Part shown: piece by piece, positions 1 to 8,414 of the stretch | Layout: every line of letters begins with the position of its first letter | How positions within the stretch are numbered: position 1 is the stretch's first letter | Assembly: GCA_963847715.1 (NCBI GenBank) | Contig: CAWKAZ010000005.1 | Span: 248,001 to 312,000 of the forward strand | DNA: 64,000 nt | Direction: 5' to 3' | Source: Acidiflorens sp963847715 | Lineage (GTDB): Bacteria > Acidobacteriota > Terriglobia > Terriglobales > Acidobacteriaceae | Notes under the pieces: model-generated | The model's database searches: none | Told to the model about the DNA's origin: nothing | Seen by the model: the letters and a program-made list of their open reading frames with translations, nothing else | Translations under genes and position numbers: made by a program

Positions 1-639
1 GTGCCCTTTAACCGGGCGAGTGGGGAAAGCAATCGGTGAGATTTGACCGGCCCACGCTCCGGCACAATTAACCACGGCGGACACCGCGAATGTCTCTTTC
101 TTCGTGGCGACCCCACAGGCGCGGCCACCCGATACCATCACAGCCTCAACCGTTTCCCCTGAACAAAACCCAACACCACGATTCCGGGCCGCCTTCTCCG
201 CCGCGGCAAGCAACCCGCGCGGATCTACACAACGTTCCTTTAAATAGAGGCAAACCGGCGCATCCGTCGGAACACGCAATTCGGGTTCCAGCGCAGCCAG
301 CGGCTGGGGCAGGGGATAAGACCTTGTCAGGGGCCGGTCCTTTTCCTGGGAAAAGAAAAGCGTCCCCTCCGACCGCAAGTCAATCTTCAGCCCCGACGCT
401 TCTTCAAGCTCGCGCACGAAGTCGGGGTACATCGCGGCGCTGGCCGCCGCCAGATCCCGCAGTGCTGGCTGGGTTTCCATCGGAGAGTCGCACAACATGC
501 CGCCCGCCGCCCACGACGCTTCGCGCCCCGGTTCCCCCTTGTCGATCACCAGAACGCGCCGCCCTTGGCGGTTTAGCTCAATCGCCAGCGAGAGCCCGAT
601 GATTCCAGCCCCAATGATGACCGTGTCCCAGCTCTTCAC
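1..639 (-). CDS. FAD-dependent oxidoreductase, ThiO/DAO family (glycine oxidase-like), 3' part cut off by the window edge
   Basis: Reading leftward from a GTG at 639, the frame stays open for 213 codons to base 1, so the C-terminal part lies outside the window. The N-terminus carries a Rossmann dinucleotide motif GAGIIGLS near residues 8-15, an acidic beta-2 end (VLVID), and the REASWAAGGML block typical of ThiO/D-amino-acid-oxidase FAD proteins. ThiO oxidises glycine to the imine used for the thiazole of thiamine, but no thi genes are visible here, so the substrate is inferred from family only. The start follows an AAGG-like sequence; an ATG six bases further upstream runs straight into a stop. 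Confidence 0.8.
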   Translation of the reverse strand, partial: MKSWDTVIIGAGIIGLSLAIELNRQGRRVLVIDKGEPGREASWAAGGMLCDSPMETQPALRDLAAASAAMYPDFVRELEEASGLKIDLRSEGTLFFSQEKDRPLTRSYPLPQPLAALEPELRVPTDAPVCLYLKERCVDPRGLLAAAEKAARNRGVGFCSGETVEAVMVSGGRACGVATKKETFAVSAVVNCAGAWAGQISPIAFPTRPVKGH

Positions 640-760
640 GCCTTCATTTTAGCTGCAAGTTACCCTCGCCCTAGTACCTGAAACGCAATTGACAGCGCCC
701 CGCATCTCACAAACAATAAGTGCTACAGTCCACTTCAACTCAACCGGAGAACAAACGCTT

Positions 761-1594
761 ATGTCTGAAGGCGATCAACCCGTCTATCACGCTGAGCCGA
801 GCAGCAATGTCGGCAAATGGATCCTCATCGCGCTGGCTGTTGCCTTTGTCGGCGCATCGTCGTTCTTCATTTACGACCAGCACACCAAGCTCGACAAGGT
901 CACGCAGGATGAGACTGCGAGCCAGAAGCAAATTGGCGATCTGACCAAGCGCATGCAAACCGCCGAAGCGGATTCAGAGACCCTGGCCCAACAAGTCGGC
1001 ATGACCAAGAAGGAGCTGGCCGCAAAGACCGAAGCGCTGCAGCATCAGCAGGCGGCGGCATCGGCACGGAGCGCCGCTCAGGAAGCCGAGTTGAAGAAGG
1101 ACGTCGGCGCCGTCGCCGGCGAAGTCGGCACGGTGAAGACCGACGTCGGTGGAGTAAAGACCGATGTGGCCGCCACCAAGGCCTCGCTCGAAGCAACGAT
1201 CGCCAAACTGCAAGGTACCATCGGCGATCTCGGCGTGCAGAGCGGATTGATCGCCAACACGCGCAGCGATCTCGAAGCGCTCAAACATAAAGGCGATCGC
1301 CAATATTACGAGTTCGCTCTGGTGAAGGGCGCGAAGCCGCAGGCATTTTCCACCGTCGCCCTGCAACTGAAAAAGACGGATGCGAAAAAGGGCAAGTACA
1401 CCTTAAACGTCACCGCCGACGATAAGACGATCGAAAAAAGAGACAAGAACCAGAGCGAGCCGGTTCAGTTCTACACCGGACGCGAGCACATGCTCTACGA
1501 ACTGGTGGTCTGGACCGTCGACAAGAACAAAATCACCGGCTACCTGAGCACGCCGAAAAATGCTCCGGTACCGATTACCGCCACGCCGCAGTAG
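761..1594 (+). CDS. membrane-anchored coiled-coil protein of unknown function
   Basis: The start is ATG 761, preceded by GGAGA at 746-750; a longer reading from 689 has no ribosome site. The 277-residue product has a short cytoplasmic head, one transmembrane helix at about residues 15-36, then a long Lys/Glu/Ala-rich coiled coil (about 40-190) containing a local heptad-like run with repeated TVKTDV/GVKTDV units, and a C-terminal globular part rich in beta strands (about 205-275). I do not recognise a named family. The topology suggests a periplasm-facing structural or sensor protein; this is inference. Confidence 0.75.
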   Translation: MSEGDQPVYHAEPSSNVGKWILIALAVAFVGASSFFIYDQHTKLDKVTQDETASQKQIGDLTKRMQTAEADSETLAQQVGMTKKELAAKTEALQHQQAAASARSAAQEAELKKDVGAVAGEVGTVKTDVGGVKTDVAATKASLEATIAKLQGTIGDLGVQSGLIANTRSDLEALKHKGDRQYYEFALVKGAKPQAFSTVALQLKKTDAKKGKYTLNVTADDKTIEKRDKNQSEPVQFYTGREHMLYELVVWTVDKNKITGYLSTPKNAPVPITATPQ

Positions 1595-1601
1595 TAATTA
1601 A

Positions 1602-1699
1602 GGTCAGAGGTTAGGGGTCAGAAGTGAAATTACCGGGATCGCACGACAGGCGTTCGAGCGGTCTTAACTTCTGCGATCTTACTTCTGACTTTTGATTTC
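1602..1699. repeat. heptad-period intergenic array, inverted pair
   Basis: The left block (1602-1626) is built from GGTCAGA/GGTTAGG/GGTCAGA units and the right block (about 1666-1699) from the complementary ACTTCTG/TTCTGACTTTTGAT type. Together they could fold as a hairpin. The array lies between two same-strand genes and ends a few bases before the next start codon. Confidence 0.55.
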
Positions 1700-1704
1700 T
1701 TGCC

Positions 1705-2229
1705 ATGCTGCCCGCAAACCTGCATACGCTGCTTGAGATCGCGCTCCGCACCGGAGTCATCTATCTTCTCGTGCTGATAGGCATTCGCCTCAGCGGCAAG
1801 CGGGAAGTCGGCCAGATGACTCCGTTCGACCTCACGCTCCTGCTCTTGCTCTCGAACTCCGTGCAGAACGCCATGACCGGACCTGACACCTCACTCGCCG
1901 GAGGCGCGGTTGCGGCAGCGACTCTCCTGATCCTGAATTATCTGGTCGCGGAAGTGTCCGGCGGGAACCGTCGTTTTCGCAAATACATTCAGGGACAGCC
2001 GAGCCTGCTCGTCCACGACGGCGAAATCATCGAATCACACATGGCCAGTGAACACGTCAGCATGGATGAGCTCGAACGAGCACTCCGCGAGCACGGCGTT
2101 GCCACCTACAAACAGGCGGCTCTCGCTGTACTTGAAGTGGATGGTTCCATCAGCGTGCTGAAGTACGACGACATCGAGCCCACGGCAACGACCCATCTCA
2201 ACCGTCGGCGATTCCTGAAGAAAAACTAG
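1705..2229 (+). CDS. YetF/YcaP-like (DUF421) membrane protein
   Basis: 174 residues. Three hydrophobic helices fill residues about 8-85, followed by a soluble domain with the DUF421 features: a VHDGEIIE strand-turn near 113, then the helix MDELERALREHG and the strands AVLEVDGSISVL near the end. Family members (Bacillus YetF, E. coli YcaP) are inner-membrane proteins with a cytoplasmic ferredoxin-like domain and poorly defined function. The length is slightly short of the usual 200-230 residues but all parts are present. A heptad repeat array directly precedes the ATG, so the gene probably has its own short leader. Confidence 0.85.
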   Translation: MLPANLHTLLEIALRTGVIYLLVLIGIRLSGKREVGQMTPFDLTLLLLLSNSVQNAMTGPDTSLAGGAVAAATLLILNYLVAEVSGGNRRFRKYIQGQPSLLVHDGEIIESHMASEHVSMDELERALREHGVATYKQAALAVLEVDGSISVLKYDDIEPTATTHLNRRRFLKKN

Positions 2230-2249
2230 AACGAAATCAGAATGGAAAA

Positions 2250-2268
2250 GGGCCGCAAAGTGCGGCCC
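2250..2268 (-). terminator. rho-independent terminator between convergent genes
   Basis: An 8-bp GC-rich stem (GGGCCGCA / TGCGGCCC) with a 3-nt loop is followed on the minus strand by CTTTTCC. It therefore best terminates the leftward secreted-protein gene, and also lies just after the stop of the rightward YetF-like gene. Confidence 0.75.
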
Positions 2269-2294
2269 TCAATCCAATCGCAACCTAAGCTCGC

Positions 2295-3236
2295 CTACTG
2301 TGTGTACGGTCCTTTGTAGTTGCTACCGTCCACGCATCCGGTGCCGAGCGTGGTCGTGTAGCCGGGTCCATTCGGACTGGTTCCGTCGTTCGCTTCATTC
2401 GACCACTCGCCTTGCATCTTCCAGTGTGAGCCATCTAGAAAAGTCACATAGGCTCCGCCGAATGTCCATGCGCAGTTATCGCCGTTCTCGTTGCCACTGG
2501 GAGAGTACCAACCAGCGCCCCTCGGATCAGAACGCGTTTCGGACATTTCATGTCCGCTGACGTTTGCTAGCGCGGCCAATCCCTGCGATTCACCACTGAC
2601 CGTGCTCTTCGGGTCGCATCCGTTATCGCTGTCCAGGTTGAAGAAGAACCCGAACTCCACCGGAGTGCTGCCGCACGATCCGTAACTATGGTAGGCACAA
2701 TATCCCGCGCCGCCGCGCTTCTTGTCTACATAGACGGGATAGTAGCCATTTGCCACGGGCTTGGGGATGACTTTGCAAACCTCGTTGAGAATCGCCGTGC
2801 TGGAGAGGTTCATGGGCAGCGCAGTCGCGTCCACAATGTGTCCGCCATATATGATGGCGGTACTCACCCGCTCGCCACCTTTATCCGTATATTCGTTGAC
2901 CGTGGCTTCGTATGCGGAACCTGCACCGCCGCTGACCGTGCCAGCGCCCGAGTACCATTTATCCATCCCGCTGATTTTGTCGCCGGTATAAGTTCCCCAG
3001 GTTTTGCCCCAGAAAACGGCTTGAGTCGTGACGCTCGGCAGGATCGTGCCGCCGTGATACAGCAAATCGCCGCGCTTACGTACTTGCGGCGCTTGAGCGG
3101 CCTGCTTTGCCGCTTCTTCTCGAGTCAAATGCGGACCAAGCATCGGCGGTTCATTCTTGTTAGGGTTCTTATTCGGACTCTGAGCGCTCGCCACGGTTGC
3201 AGCCAGCAGCACCAGAACAGGGACAGAGAATTTCAT
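2295..3236 (-). CDS. secreted protein resembling the PHI-1/EXORDIUM type
   Basis: The start is ATG 3236, with GAGGAG six bases upstream; two earlier ATGs overlap that ribosome site. The 313-residue product begins with a signal peptide (MKFSVPVLVLLAATVASAQS). The C-terminal half has a GHEMSETRSDPRG segment followed by ENGDNCAWTF and paired Cys residues, similar to the HE..SE...DP...E.AD.C layout of plant phosphate-induced (PHI-1) proteins and their bacterial relatives. The HExxxE element could bind metal, but activity is unproven. Function is unknown; export to the cell surface or medium is likely. Confidence 0.7.
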   Translation of the reverse strand: MKFSVPVLVLLAATVASAQSPNKNPNKNEPPMLGPHLTREEAAKQAAQAPQVRKRGDLLYHGGTILPSVTTQAVFWGKTWGTYTGDKISGMDKWYSGAGTVSGGAGSAYEATVNEYTDKGGERVSTAIIYGGHIVDATALPMNLSSTAILNEVCKVIPKPVANGYYPVYVDKKRGGAGYCAYHSYGSCGSTPVEFGFFFNLDSDNGCDPKSTVSGESQGLAALANVSGHEMSETRSDPRGAGWYSPSGNENGDNCAWTFGGAYVTFLDGSHWKMQGEWSNEANDGTSPNGPGYTTTLGTGCVDGSNYKGPYTQ

Positions 3237-3367
3237 GGACATCTCCTCCACAACGAAATGTCACAAATCTTAAAGGCATTTCTCCTCATTGGGCAAGCGG
3301 AATTGCGAGAGAACGAGGTCGCACGCACTAATCAGTAGTACTGTGCAACTACTTGCGGTAGTGAAGA

Positions 3368-3455
3368 CATCGGGCCATCGGGTCATTGAGTCATCGGATC
3401 ATTGAAGATCAAAGGCCTTCGATTTTCAACGACCCGATGATCCGATCACCCGATG
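3368..3455. repeat. octad-period intergenic array, inverted pair
   Basis: The left block (3368-3406) is made of CATCGGGT/CATTGAGT/CATCGGAT units; the right block (about 3425-3455) is its near reverse complement (GACCCGAT/GATCCGAT/CACCCGAT). The pair forms a long imperfect hairpin immediately downstream of fumC. The same sequence type recurs at 43213-43300. Confidence 0.6.
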
Positions 3456-3458
3456 CGG

Positions 3459-4874
3459 TTAGGGTCTCGTCATCTTCTCCGGCTTCACCAGGGCGTCAAA
3501 TTCTTCGCCCGTTAGATGTCCTAGCTTCACCGCTGCCTCTTTCAGCGAAGACTGATCGACGTGCGCTGTGTGCGCGATCTTTGCTGCGTTGTCGTATCCC
3601 ACCTTGGGAGCTAGCGCCGTGACCAGCATCAGCGAATTCTTCACGTAATAGTCGACTTTCGCTCGATCGACTTCGATTCCTTTGATCATGTATTCGACAT
3701 AACCGTGACACGCGTCGTGAATCAAAGTGACTGAGTGCAGGAAGTTGTAAATGATCACCGGCTTGTACACGTTCAGCTCGAAGTTTCCCTGCGATCCCGC
3801 GAAGCCGACCGCTGCCGTTGCTCCATGCACCTGTGTGCAGACCATGGTCATCGCTTCGCATTGCGTCGGATTCACTTTGCCCGGCATGATCGACGATCCT
3901 GGCTCATTCTCCGGAATGGTCAGCTCGCCCAGGCCGCAGCGCGGACCCGACGCCAGCCAGCGAATGTCATTCGAAATCTTCATGAACGATGCGGCCAGCG
4001 TCTGCATCGCTCCTTGCGCAAACACAATTTCGTCGTGGGCTGACAGCGCCGCAAACTTATTCGGATGGGAGCGGAAGGGAAGCGAAGTCAGCTCCGCAAT
4101 CTTCGCTGCCGCGCGCTCGGCAAATTCCGGATGCGCATTCAAGCCCGTCCCGACTGCCGTTCCGCCAATCGCCAGGTCATACAGGCCGTCGAGCGCCTCT
4201 TCCAGTCGCTTGATGTCGCGATCGAGCAAACTCGCCCAGCCACCGAATTCCTGACCAACCGTCAGCGGTACTGCATCCTGCAAGTGCGTGCGTCCAATCT
4301 TCACGATCGAATCAAACTCACGCGCCTTGGCCGCGATCGCATCGCGCACCGTCTTGATCGCGGGAATCAAGTCATTCTTCACGCGCGCCGCTGCCGCAAT
4401 ATGCATCGCCGCGGGAAACGTGTCGTTCGACGACTGCGACATATTCACGTGATCGTTCGGATGCACGGGCTTCTTACTCCCCATTTCTCCACCAGCAATC
4501 TCAATCGCACGATTGGAGATGACCTCATTCACATTCATGTTGGTCTGCGTGCCTGATCCGGTTTGCCAGATGCGCAGCGGAAACTGGTCATTCAGCTTGC
4601 CGGCTATCACTTCGTCGGCAGCTTGCGTGATCAGCTTCGCGAGATTCGCGGGGAGCTTTCCGAGATCCTGATTCACCAGCGCGCAAGCCTTCTTCAGGAT
4701 GCCGAACGCGCGAATCAGCTCGGGAGGCATCACGTCGCGCCCAATATCAAAGTGCAAAAGCGAGCGCTGTGTCTGCGCTCCCCAATAAACATTGGAGGGA
4801 ACTTCAATCTTGCCCATGGAATCGGATTCGGTGCGCATCTTCGTGTGCGTCGGGACTTCGGTAAGAGTCGACAT
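3459..4874 (-). CDS. fumC: fumarate hydratase class II
   Basis: A 471-residue cytoplasmic TCA-cycle enzyme that interconverts fumarate and malate. The fumarase/aspartase superfamily signature GSSIMPGKVNP is present near residue 330. The active-site blocks SGTQTNMN near 118 and VHPNDHVNMSQSSNDTFP are also clear, as is GRTHLQDAVP. The length is normal for the iron-independent class II enzyme. The start at 4874 has AGGAGA eight bases upstream. It appears monocistronic, followed by a repeat array that might act as a transcript end. Confidence 0.97.
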   Translation of the reverse strand: MSTLTEVPTHTKMRTESDSMGKIEVPSNVYWGAQTQRSLLHFDIGRDVMPPELIRAFGILKKACALVNQDLGKLPANLAKLITQAADEVIAGKLNDQFPLRIWQTGSGTQTNMNVNEVISNRAIEIAGGEMGSKKPVHPNDHVNMSQSSNDTFPAAMHIAAAARVKNDLIPAIKTVRDAIAAKAREFDSIVKIGRTHLQDAVPLTVGQEFGGWASLLDRDIKRLEEALDGLYDLAIGGTAVGTGLNAHPEFAERAAAKIAELTSLPFRSHPNKFAALSAHDEIVFAQGAMQTLAASFMKISNDIRWLASGPRCGLGELTIPENEPGSSIMPGKVNPTQCEAMTMVCTQVHGATAAVGFAGSQGNFELNVYKPVIIYNFLHSVTLIHDACHGYVEYMIKGIEVDRAKVDYYVKNSLMLVTALAPKVGYDNAAKIAHTAHVDQSSLKEAAVKLGHLTGEEFDALVKPEKMTRP

Positions 4875-5439
4875 GAGGACATCTCCTGTGCGTCGGGCTT
4901 GGGACTAGAAGGGAACCAGCCAAGCGCGTCGTCGGGTCTGTAGGAACCGATTATTATACGGCGCGAAAAAAGAGCGCGCGAAATGAGGTCGGTCGCGACG
5001 CGATGGGCGCAAAAAATAAATTTGAAAATCGTGTCCGGCGTTTTGAGCGGCTGAAGGGTGATTTTGCTGGAAGTTTACTACTTAGTACTGGTACCCCCCC
5101 TCCCCCCTCCCTCCCCGGTCTTGAGGAATCATCGAGTTACAGGGAGTGGTTCGCTGGGTCTTTGAAGAATAAGGACTTAGAGCCAAAGTCTTCCGGAATA
5201 AGGACTTAGACGCTTTGCCTGGTTTTGAGGCCGTTTCGTCCGGGTGGAGAAGTCAAGTCCCCCCAAAAATGGTGAAGAGGCTTCCAGCGCAATGGTTGAT
5301 TTCTATATCCAGATTTATATATCAAAGAACGTTCTTGCCGGCGTTTGTTCGCTGTATTCAGTCTGGGAGGGTTCTGGGGCTTAAGTCAAGAGTTTTTGTG
5401 GCCGGAGGTTGATCGAAGAGTCTGGTGTCCACTGAACAC
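4875..5439. other. intergenic region with C-tract repeat element
   Basis: No convincing gene. It contains a GGTACC plus cytosine-rich tract (5091-5116), then two copies of AATAAGGACTTAGA (about 5168 and 5198). The rest is low-information sequence. A related C-tract element occurs upstream of pdxT. The fumC promoter presumably lies at the left end. Confidence 0.5.
5088..5212. repeat. GGTACC/C-tract element with AAGGACTTAG repeats
   Basis: GGTACCCCCCCTCCCCC-type sequence at 5091-5116 is followed 50-100 bp later by two AAGGACTTAGA copies and one CAAAGTCTT. A reverse-oriented relative at about 40725-40866 has GGGGGGAGGGGGGTACC, CAAGACTTTG and GAGGACTTTAG. Sharing of both parts suggests one dispersed repeat family. 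Confidence 0.45.
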
Positions 5440-5781
5440 TCAGGGCTTCACGATCAGATGGCACCGCAACCGCTTCCCGTCAACGCCGCCATATGACCTT
5501 TCGATTTCGATTGCTCCTCGAAGAGCGCGCTGGTCTGGAATGAATGCATCGGGGTCGTAGACGAAGAACACGAGGTCGTCGCAGCGAGGATGAGTTCGAT
5601 ACATCTCGATATCATCGTGAAGTTCCTTCGATATAAGCCGTCCGTGCTCCTTATCGCGGATGTATTTGGCGTCCACCACGAAGCGGCCAGTGGCTGACGA
5701 GAAATCCTTAATGACAAATCTGTTCCCGGACTTATCTGCTGGAGACTCGTATAGAAGATCGACAATCCACGGGCGAAGCAA
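5440..5781 (-). pseudogene. remnant of a PD-(D/E)XK-type nuclease C-terminal domain
   Basis: 113 codons read well as protein: LRPWIVDLLYESP, then GRFVVDAKYIRDKEH, then ELHDDIEMY and CDDLVFFVYDPD. The VDAKY element fits the D...(D/E)xK core of restriction-like nucleases, with the usual following helix and strand. No ATG or ribosome site precedes it (only a TTG), there is an in-frame stop 13 codons upstream, and no N-terminal domain is readable, so this looks like the surviving 3' end of a decayed gene. The exact nuclease family is not certain. Confidence 0.5.
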
Positions 5782-6336
5782 GAGGTAGGCGCTTCATCCC
5801 GAAGAGTAAAAGATAGCATCTCCACTCGCCAAAGACCTCGCCTGAAACTTCTGCCCAAACTCTGCCCATTGGCTCGGAAAAAGACGGGATAGGAAAGCAT
5901 GAAACGACTCGCACGAGAGCGGACAAGTTTCGACGGAAACTCTCTGAAAGCCGCGCGGGGCTTTGGTTTCAATGGGTTTTGATAAGAAAGAATGGGTTGA
6001 GTTTTTGCGGATTAGAAATCCTACGCTCTGAATCATGAGGGGTGCATCGGGGAAGGGCGTCTGACCAAAACCCCAAGATGGACGCGGACGTGGAATCCCA
6101 CGTTTCGAAAAGCGCGAAACGTGGGGCACCCGGCGGCGGTGAGTTCGCGTCTGTCACCGATGCTTTCGTGGAATCCCGATTTGAAAGGCGAAACCGGGGC
6201 CACGACATCTGCTAGAACCGCAAGTGGCTGCTGTTATGGAACCCACGCTTCGCCAAATGCGCGAAGGTGGGGCACCAGCACCCGCGCTGAAGGGGAAACT
6301 TCCGCGTCTGTCCGCCCTCTGCTATACTCCCTCGCC
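5782..6336. other. gene-free stretch with palindromic repeat copies
   Basis: Open frames here are not protein-like. The stretch holds one full copy of the GTGGAATCCCAC palindromic element (about 6047-6127) and two degenerate copies (6169-6202 and 6238-6276). The right end carries the promoter of the TonB-domain gene. Confidence 0.5.
6047..6127. repeat. composite palindromic element, copy 1
   Basis: A GTCTGACCAAAACC...GATGGACGCGG part is followed by GTGGAATCCCACGTTTCG and GCGAAACGTGGGGCACCC, giving a stem with a short AAAAGC loop. The same two-part layout recurs at 8205-8286; single-part copies occur at 6169, 6238 and, inverted, at 39816. Confidence 0.6.
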
Positions 6337-6780
6337 ATGCGGGCTTTGTCGTTAGCCGTTTTTTCGTCCATTCTGTGGATGGTCGCGGCGGACGCTGGGT
6401 TTGCGCAGCAACCGCCAGCGAGTCCCGATAGTCCCTCGAAGGCGGCGGACGTGTCTGACTCTCCCTGCCCTTGGAAGCAGGACGCGGGCGCAGCCGCTCA
6501 CATAACCGACAACGTCACCCGAGGCCTGCTCATTTACAAAGTGGCTCCGGAGTATCCGAAAGCTGCCCGAAAGAAGCACATCGAAGGCACCGTTGTGCTC
6601 TGCGCGTCGATCTCAAAAGAAGGCTCAATCGAAAATCTTACGGTCGCTTCCGGGCCTCCTGAACTGGTTCCGTCGTCCGTCAAAGCGGTGAAGCAGTGGC
6701 GCTATAAACCCTACCTATTGAATGGCAAAGCTGTAGAGGTGGAGACAGAAATTCGCGTGAACTACCAGCTCACGCATTGA
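6337..6780 (+). CDS. secreted TonB C-terminal domain protein
   Basis: The start is ATG 6337, giving 147 residues. A signal peptide spans about 1-23 (ending GFAQQ), then a short linker, then a TonB_C fold: YKVAPEYPKAARKKHIEGTV, SKEGSIENLTVASGPP, and VKQWRYKPYLLNGKAVEVET. Unlike true TonB it lacks an N-terminal cytoplasmic anchor and a proline-rich spacer, so it is a periplasmic stand-alone domain of the sort abundant in Acidobacteriota. A TATACT box ends 8 bases before the ATG with no Shine-Dalgarno sequence, suggesting a leaderless message. Confidence 0.8.
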   Translation: MRALSLAVFSSILWMVAADAGFAQQPPASPDSPSKAADVSDSPCPWKQDAGAAAHITDNVTRGLLIYKVAPEYPKAARKKHIEGTVVLCASISKEGSIENLTVASGPPELVPSSVKAVKQWRYKPYLLNGKAVEVETEIRVNYQLTH

Positions 6781-6851
6781 GGCGGGGGTCGGGGGATGTG
6801 GGCCATCCGCGATTCACCTTGTATGGACTAGATCTAGATGGAGCACACCTG

Positions 6852-8138
6852 ATGGAGAAACCCAGCTCTTCCCCCGAACTGATGAACACTCGATGCTGCA
6901 TTGTTGGCGGAGGTCCGGCTGGCATGATGGCTGGCTTGCTGCTGGCGCGGGCCGGCGTGGATGTTGTGGTGCTTGAGAAGCATGCGGATTTTCTGCGCGA
7001 CTTTCGCGGAGATACGATTCATCCTTCGACCCTGGAAGTGATATATGAACTCGGGATGGTCGACGAGTTGCTGAAGCGTCCGTATCAGCCGGTGAGGCAG
7101 ATGACGATTCAGGTCGAGGACGTCGATGTGCCGCTGGCAGATTTGAGCCACCTGCCGACGCACTGCAAATTTGTTGCGCTGATGCCGCAGTGGGATTTTC
7201 TGAATTTCATCGCTGAGAAAGCAAAGGCTTGTCCGCAATTTCATTTGCGGATGGAAACGGAAGTCACGGACTTGATCGAGGAGAATGGCCGCATCGTTGG
7301 TGTGGGTGCTCGGACGACGCGGGGCGGGGAGGCGCCAGGACAGCTATTAGAAGTACGCGCCGACCTGACTCTGGGCGCGGATGGCCGGCATTCGATTGTG
7401 CGGGAGCGAGCCGAGCTTGAGGTGATTGATCGGGGCGCTCCGATTGATGTGCTTTGGATGCGCCTCTCTCGTCGGCCAACGGATGGCGCGGCGGCGCTTG
7501 GGCGGGTTCGCGGTGGGCGGATTATGGTCACGCTTGACCGCGGCGATTACTGGCAATGCGCCTACGTGATTCCGAAGTCGGAAGCGGAGGTCATCAAGCA
7601 AAAAGGCTTGCCGGCGTTTCGGGAGGCCGTTGCGGCGGTGGCTCCGTTTCTCAGCGACCGCACCGACGAATTGAAAAGTTGGGACGACATCAAGCTGCTG
7701 ACGGTGCGAGTCGATCACCTGTGCCAGTGGTGGAGAACGGGGCTTCTGTGCATCGGAGACTCCGCGCACGCGATGTCGCCGGTGGGCGGTGTGGGCATCA
7801 ATCTCGCGATTCAGGATGCGGTTGCCGCCGCAAATATTCTGGCCGAGCCGTTGTTAGGCGGCGCGGTCAGCGATGAGAATTTGGCTCAGGTGCAGGATCG
7901 GCGCGAATTCCCGACTGCGATGACGCAGCGTATTCAGATCATGGCGCACAAGAACATATTTATGCCCGCATTGAGTAATCAGGTCCGTGGACTCTGGTGG
8001 CCTTTCAAACTTTTTCAAATGTTCCCGGTGCTGCGGCGCATTCCGGCGCGGATGATTGGAATGGGATTTCGGCCGGAGCATGTGCGGACGGCGGCGAGAC
8101 AGGCTCCAACATCCGTGCACGGGAGCGACGCGGCGTAG
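6852..8138 (+). CDS. FAD-dependent monooxygenase (PheA/TfdB/UbiH-like)
   Basis: From ATG 6852 the protein has 428 residues. It shows the GGGPAGMMAGLLLARAG dinucleotide-binding motif at about 18-34, VVVLEKH at the end of beta-2, a DG-type middle motif in LGADGRHSIVR, and the GDSAHAMSPVGGVGINLAIQDA FAD/phosphate-binding block near 305. Such class A flavoprotein hydroxylases use NAD(P)H and oxygen on aromatic or polycyclic substrates; the substrate here is unknown. The reading frame is open back to the stop of the preceding gene, so a start further upstream is possible but would add non-conserved residues. Confidence 0.85.
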   Translation: MEKPSSSPELMNTRCCIVGGGPAGMMAGLLLARAGVDVVVLEKHADFLRDFRGDTIHPSTLEVIYELGMVDELLKRPYQPVRQMTIQVEDVDVPLADLSHLPTHCKFVALMPQWDFLNFIAEKAKACPQFHLRMETEVTDLIEENGRIVGVGARTTRGGEAPGQLLEVRADLTLGADGRHSIVRERAELEVIDRGAPIDVLWMRLSRRPTDGAAALGRVRGGRIMVTLDRGDYWQCAYVIPKSEAEVIKQKGLPAFREAVAAVAPFLSDRTDELKSWDDIKLLTVRVDHLCQWWRTGLLCIGDSAHAMSPVGGVGINLAIQDAVAAANILAEPLLGGAVSDENLAQVQDRREFPTAMTQRIQIMAHKNIFMPALSNQVRGLWWPFKLFQMFPVLRRIPARMIGMGFRPEHVRTAARQAPTSVHGSDAA

Positions 8139-8153
8139 GAAAGCCCGGTATCT

Positions 8154-8319
8154 CCGTCTAACAAAATGTCTAGACGGATGCGGCCTGGCATCAATCACCC
8201 GGCGTGGTATTGACGTTTGACAAAATCCTACGATGGATGTGTTCGTGGAATCCCACCTTTCGAAAAGCGCGAAAGGTGGGGCACCCTCGCCGTCTAACAA
8301 AATGTCTGGACGGATGCGG
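8154..8319. repeat. composite palindromic element, copy 2, flanked by 30-bp direct repeats
   Basis: CCGTCTAACAAAATGTCT plus GACGGATGCGG occurs at 8154-8183 and again at 8290-8319 with 29 of 30 bases identical. Each copy contains CCGTCTA/TAGACGG-type inverted arms. Between them lies GTGGAATCCCACCTTTCG / CGAAAGGTGGGGCACCC (8252-8286), the same palindrome as at 6093. The layout resembles nested repeat insertion. Confidence 0.65.
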
Positions 8320-8414
8320 TCGCAGAACCTGCGTTTCGAAGCCGGAAACATGGGCACCCTTCGGCTTTGCTATCTGCATCACACGAAGCATCCCAATCTA
8401 AGGAGCACATCAGA

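Noticed and set aside
2688..3338. Plus-strand open frame (216 codons) opposite the secreted PHI-1-like gene
   Set aside because: The opposite frame has a signal peptide, ribosome site and conserved blocks; this one has none.
5003..5412. Short plus-strand open frames in the fumC upstream region
   Set aside because: They run through the C-tract element, have no ribosome sites and show no protein-like composition.
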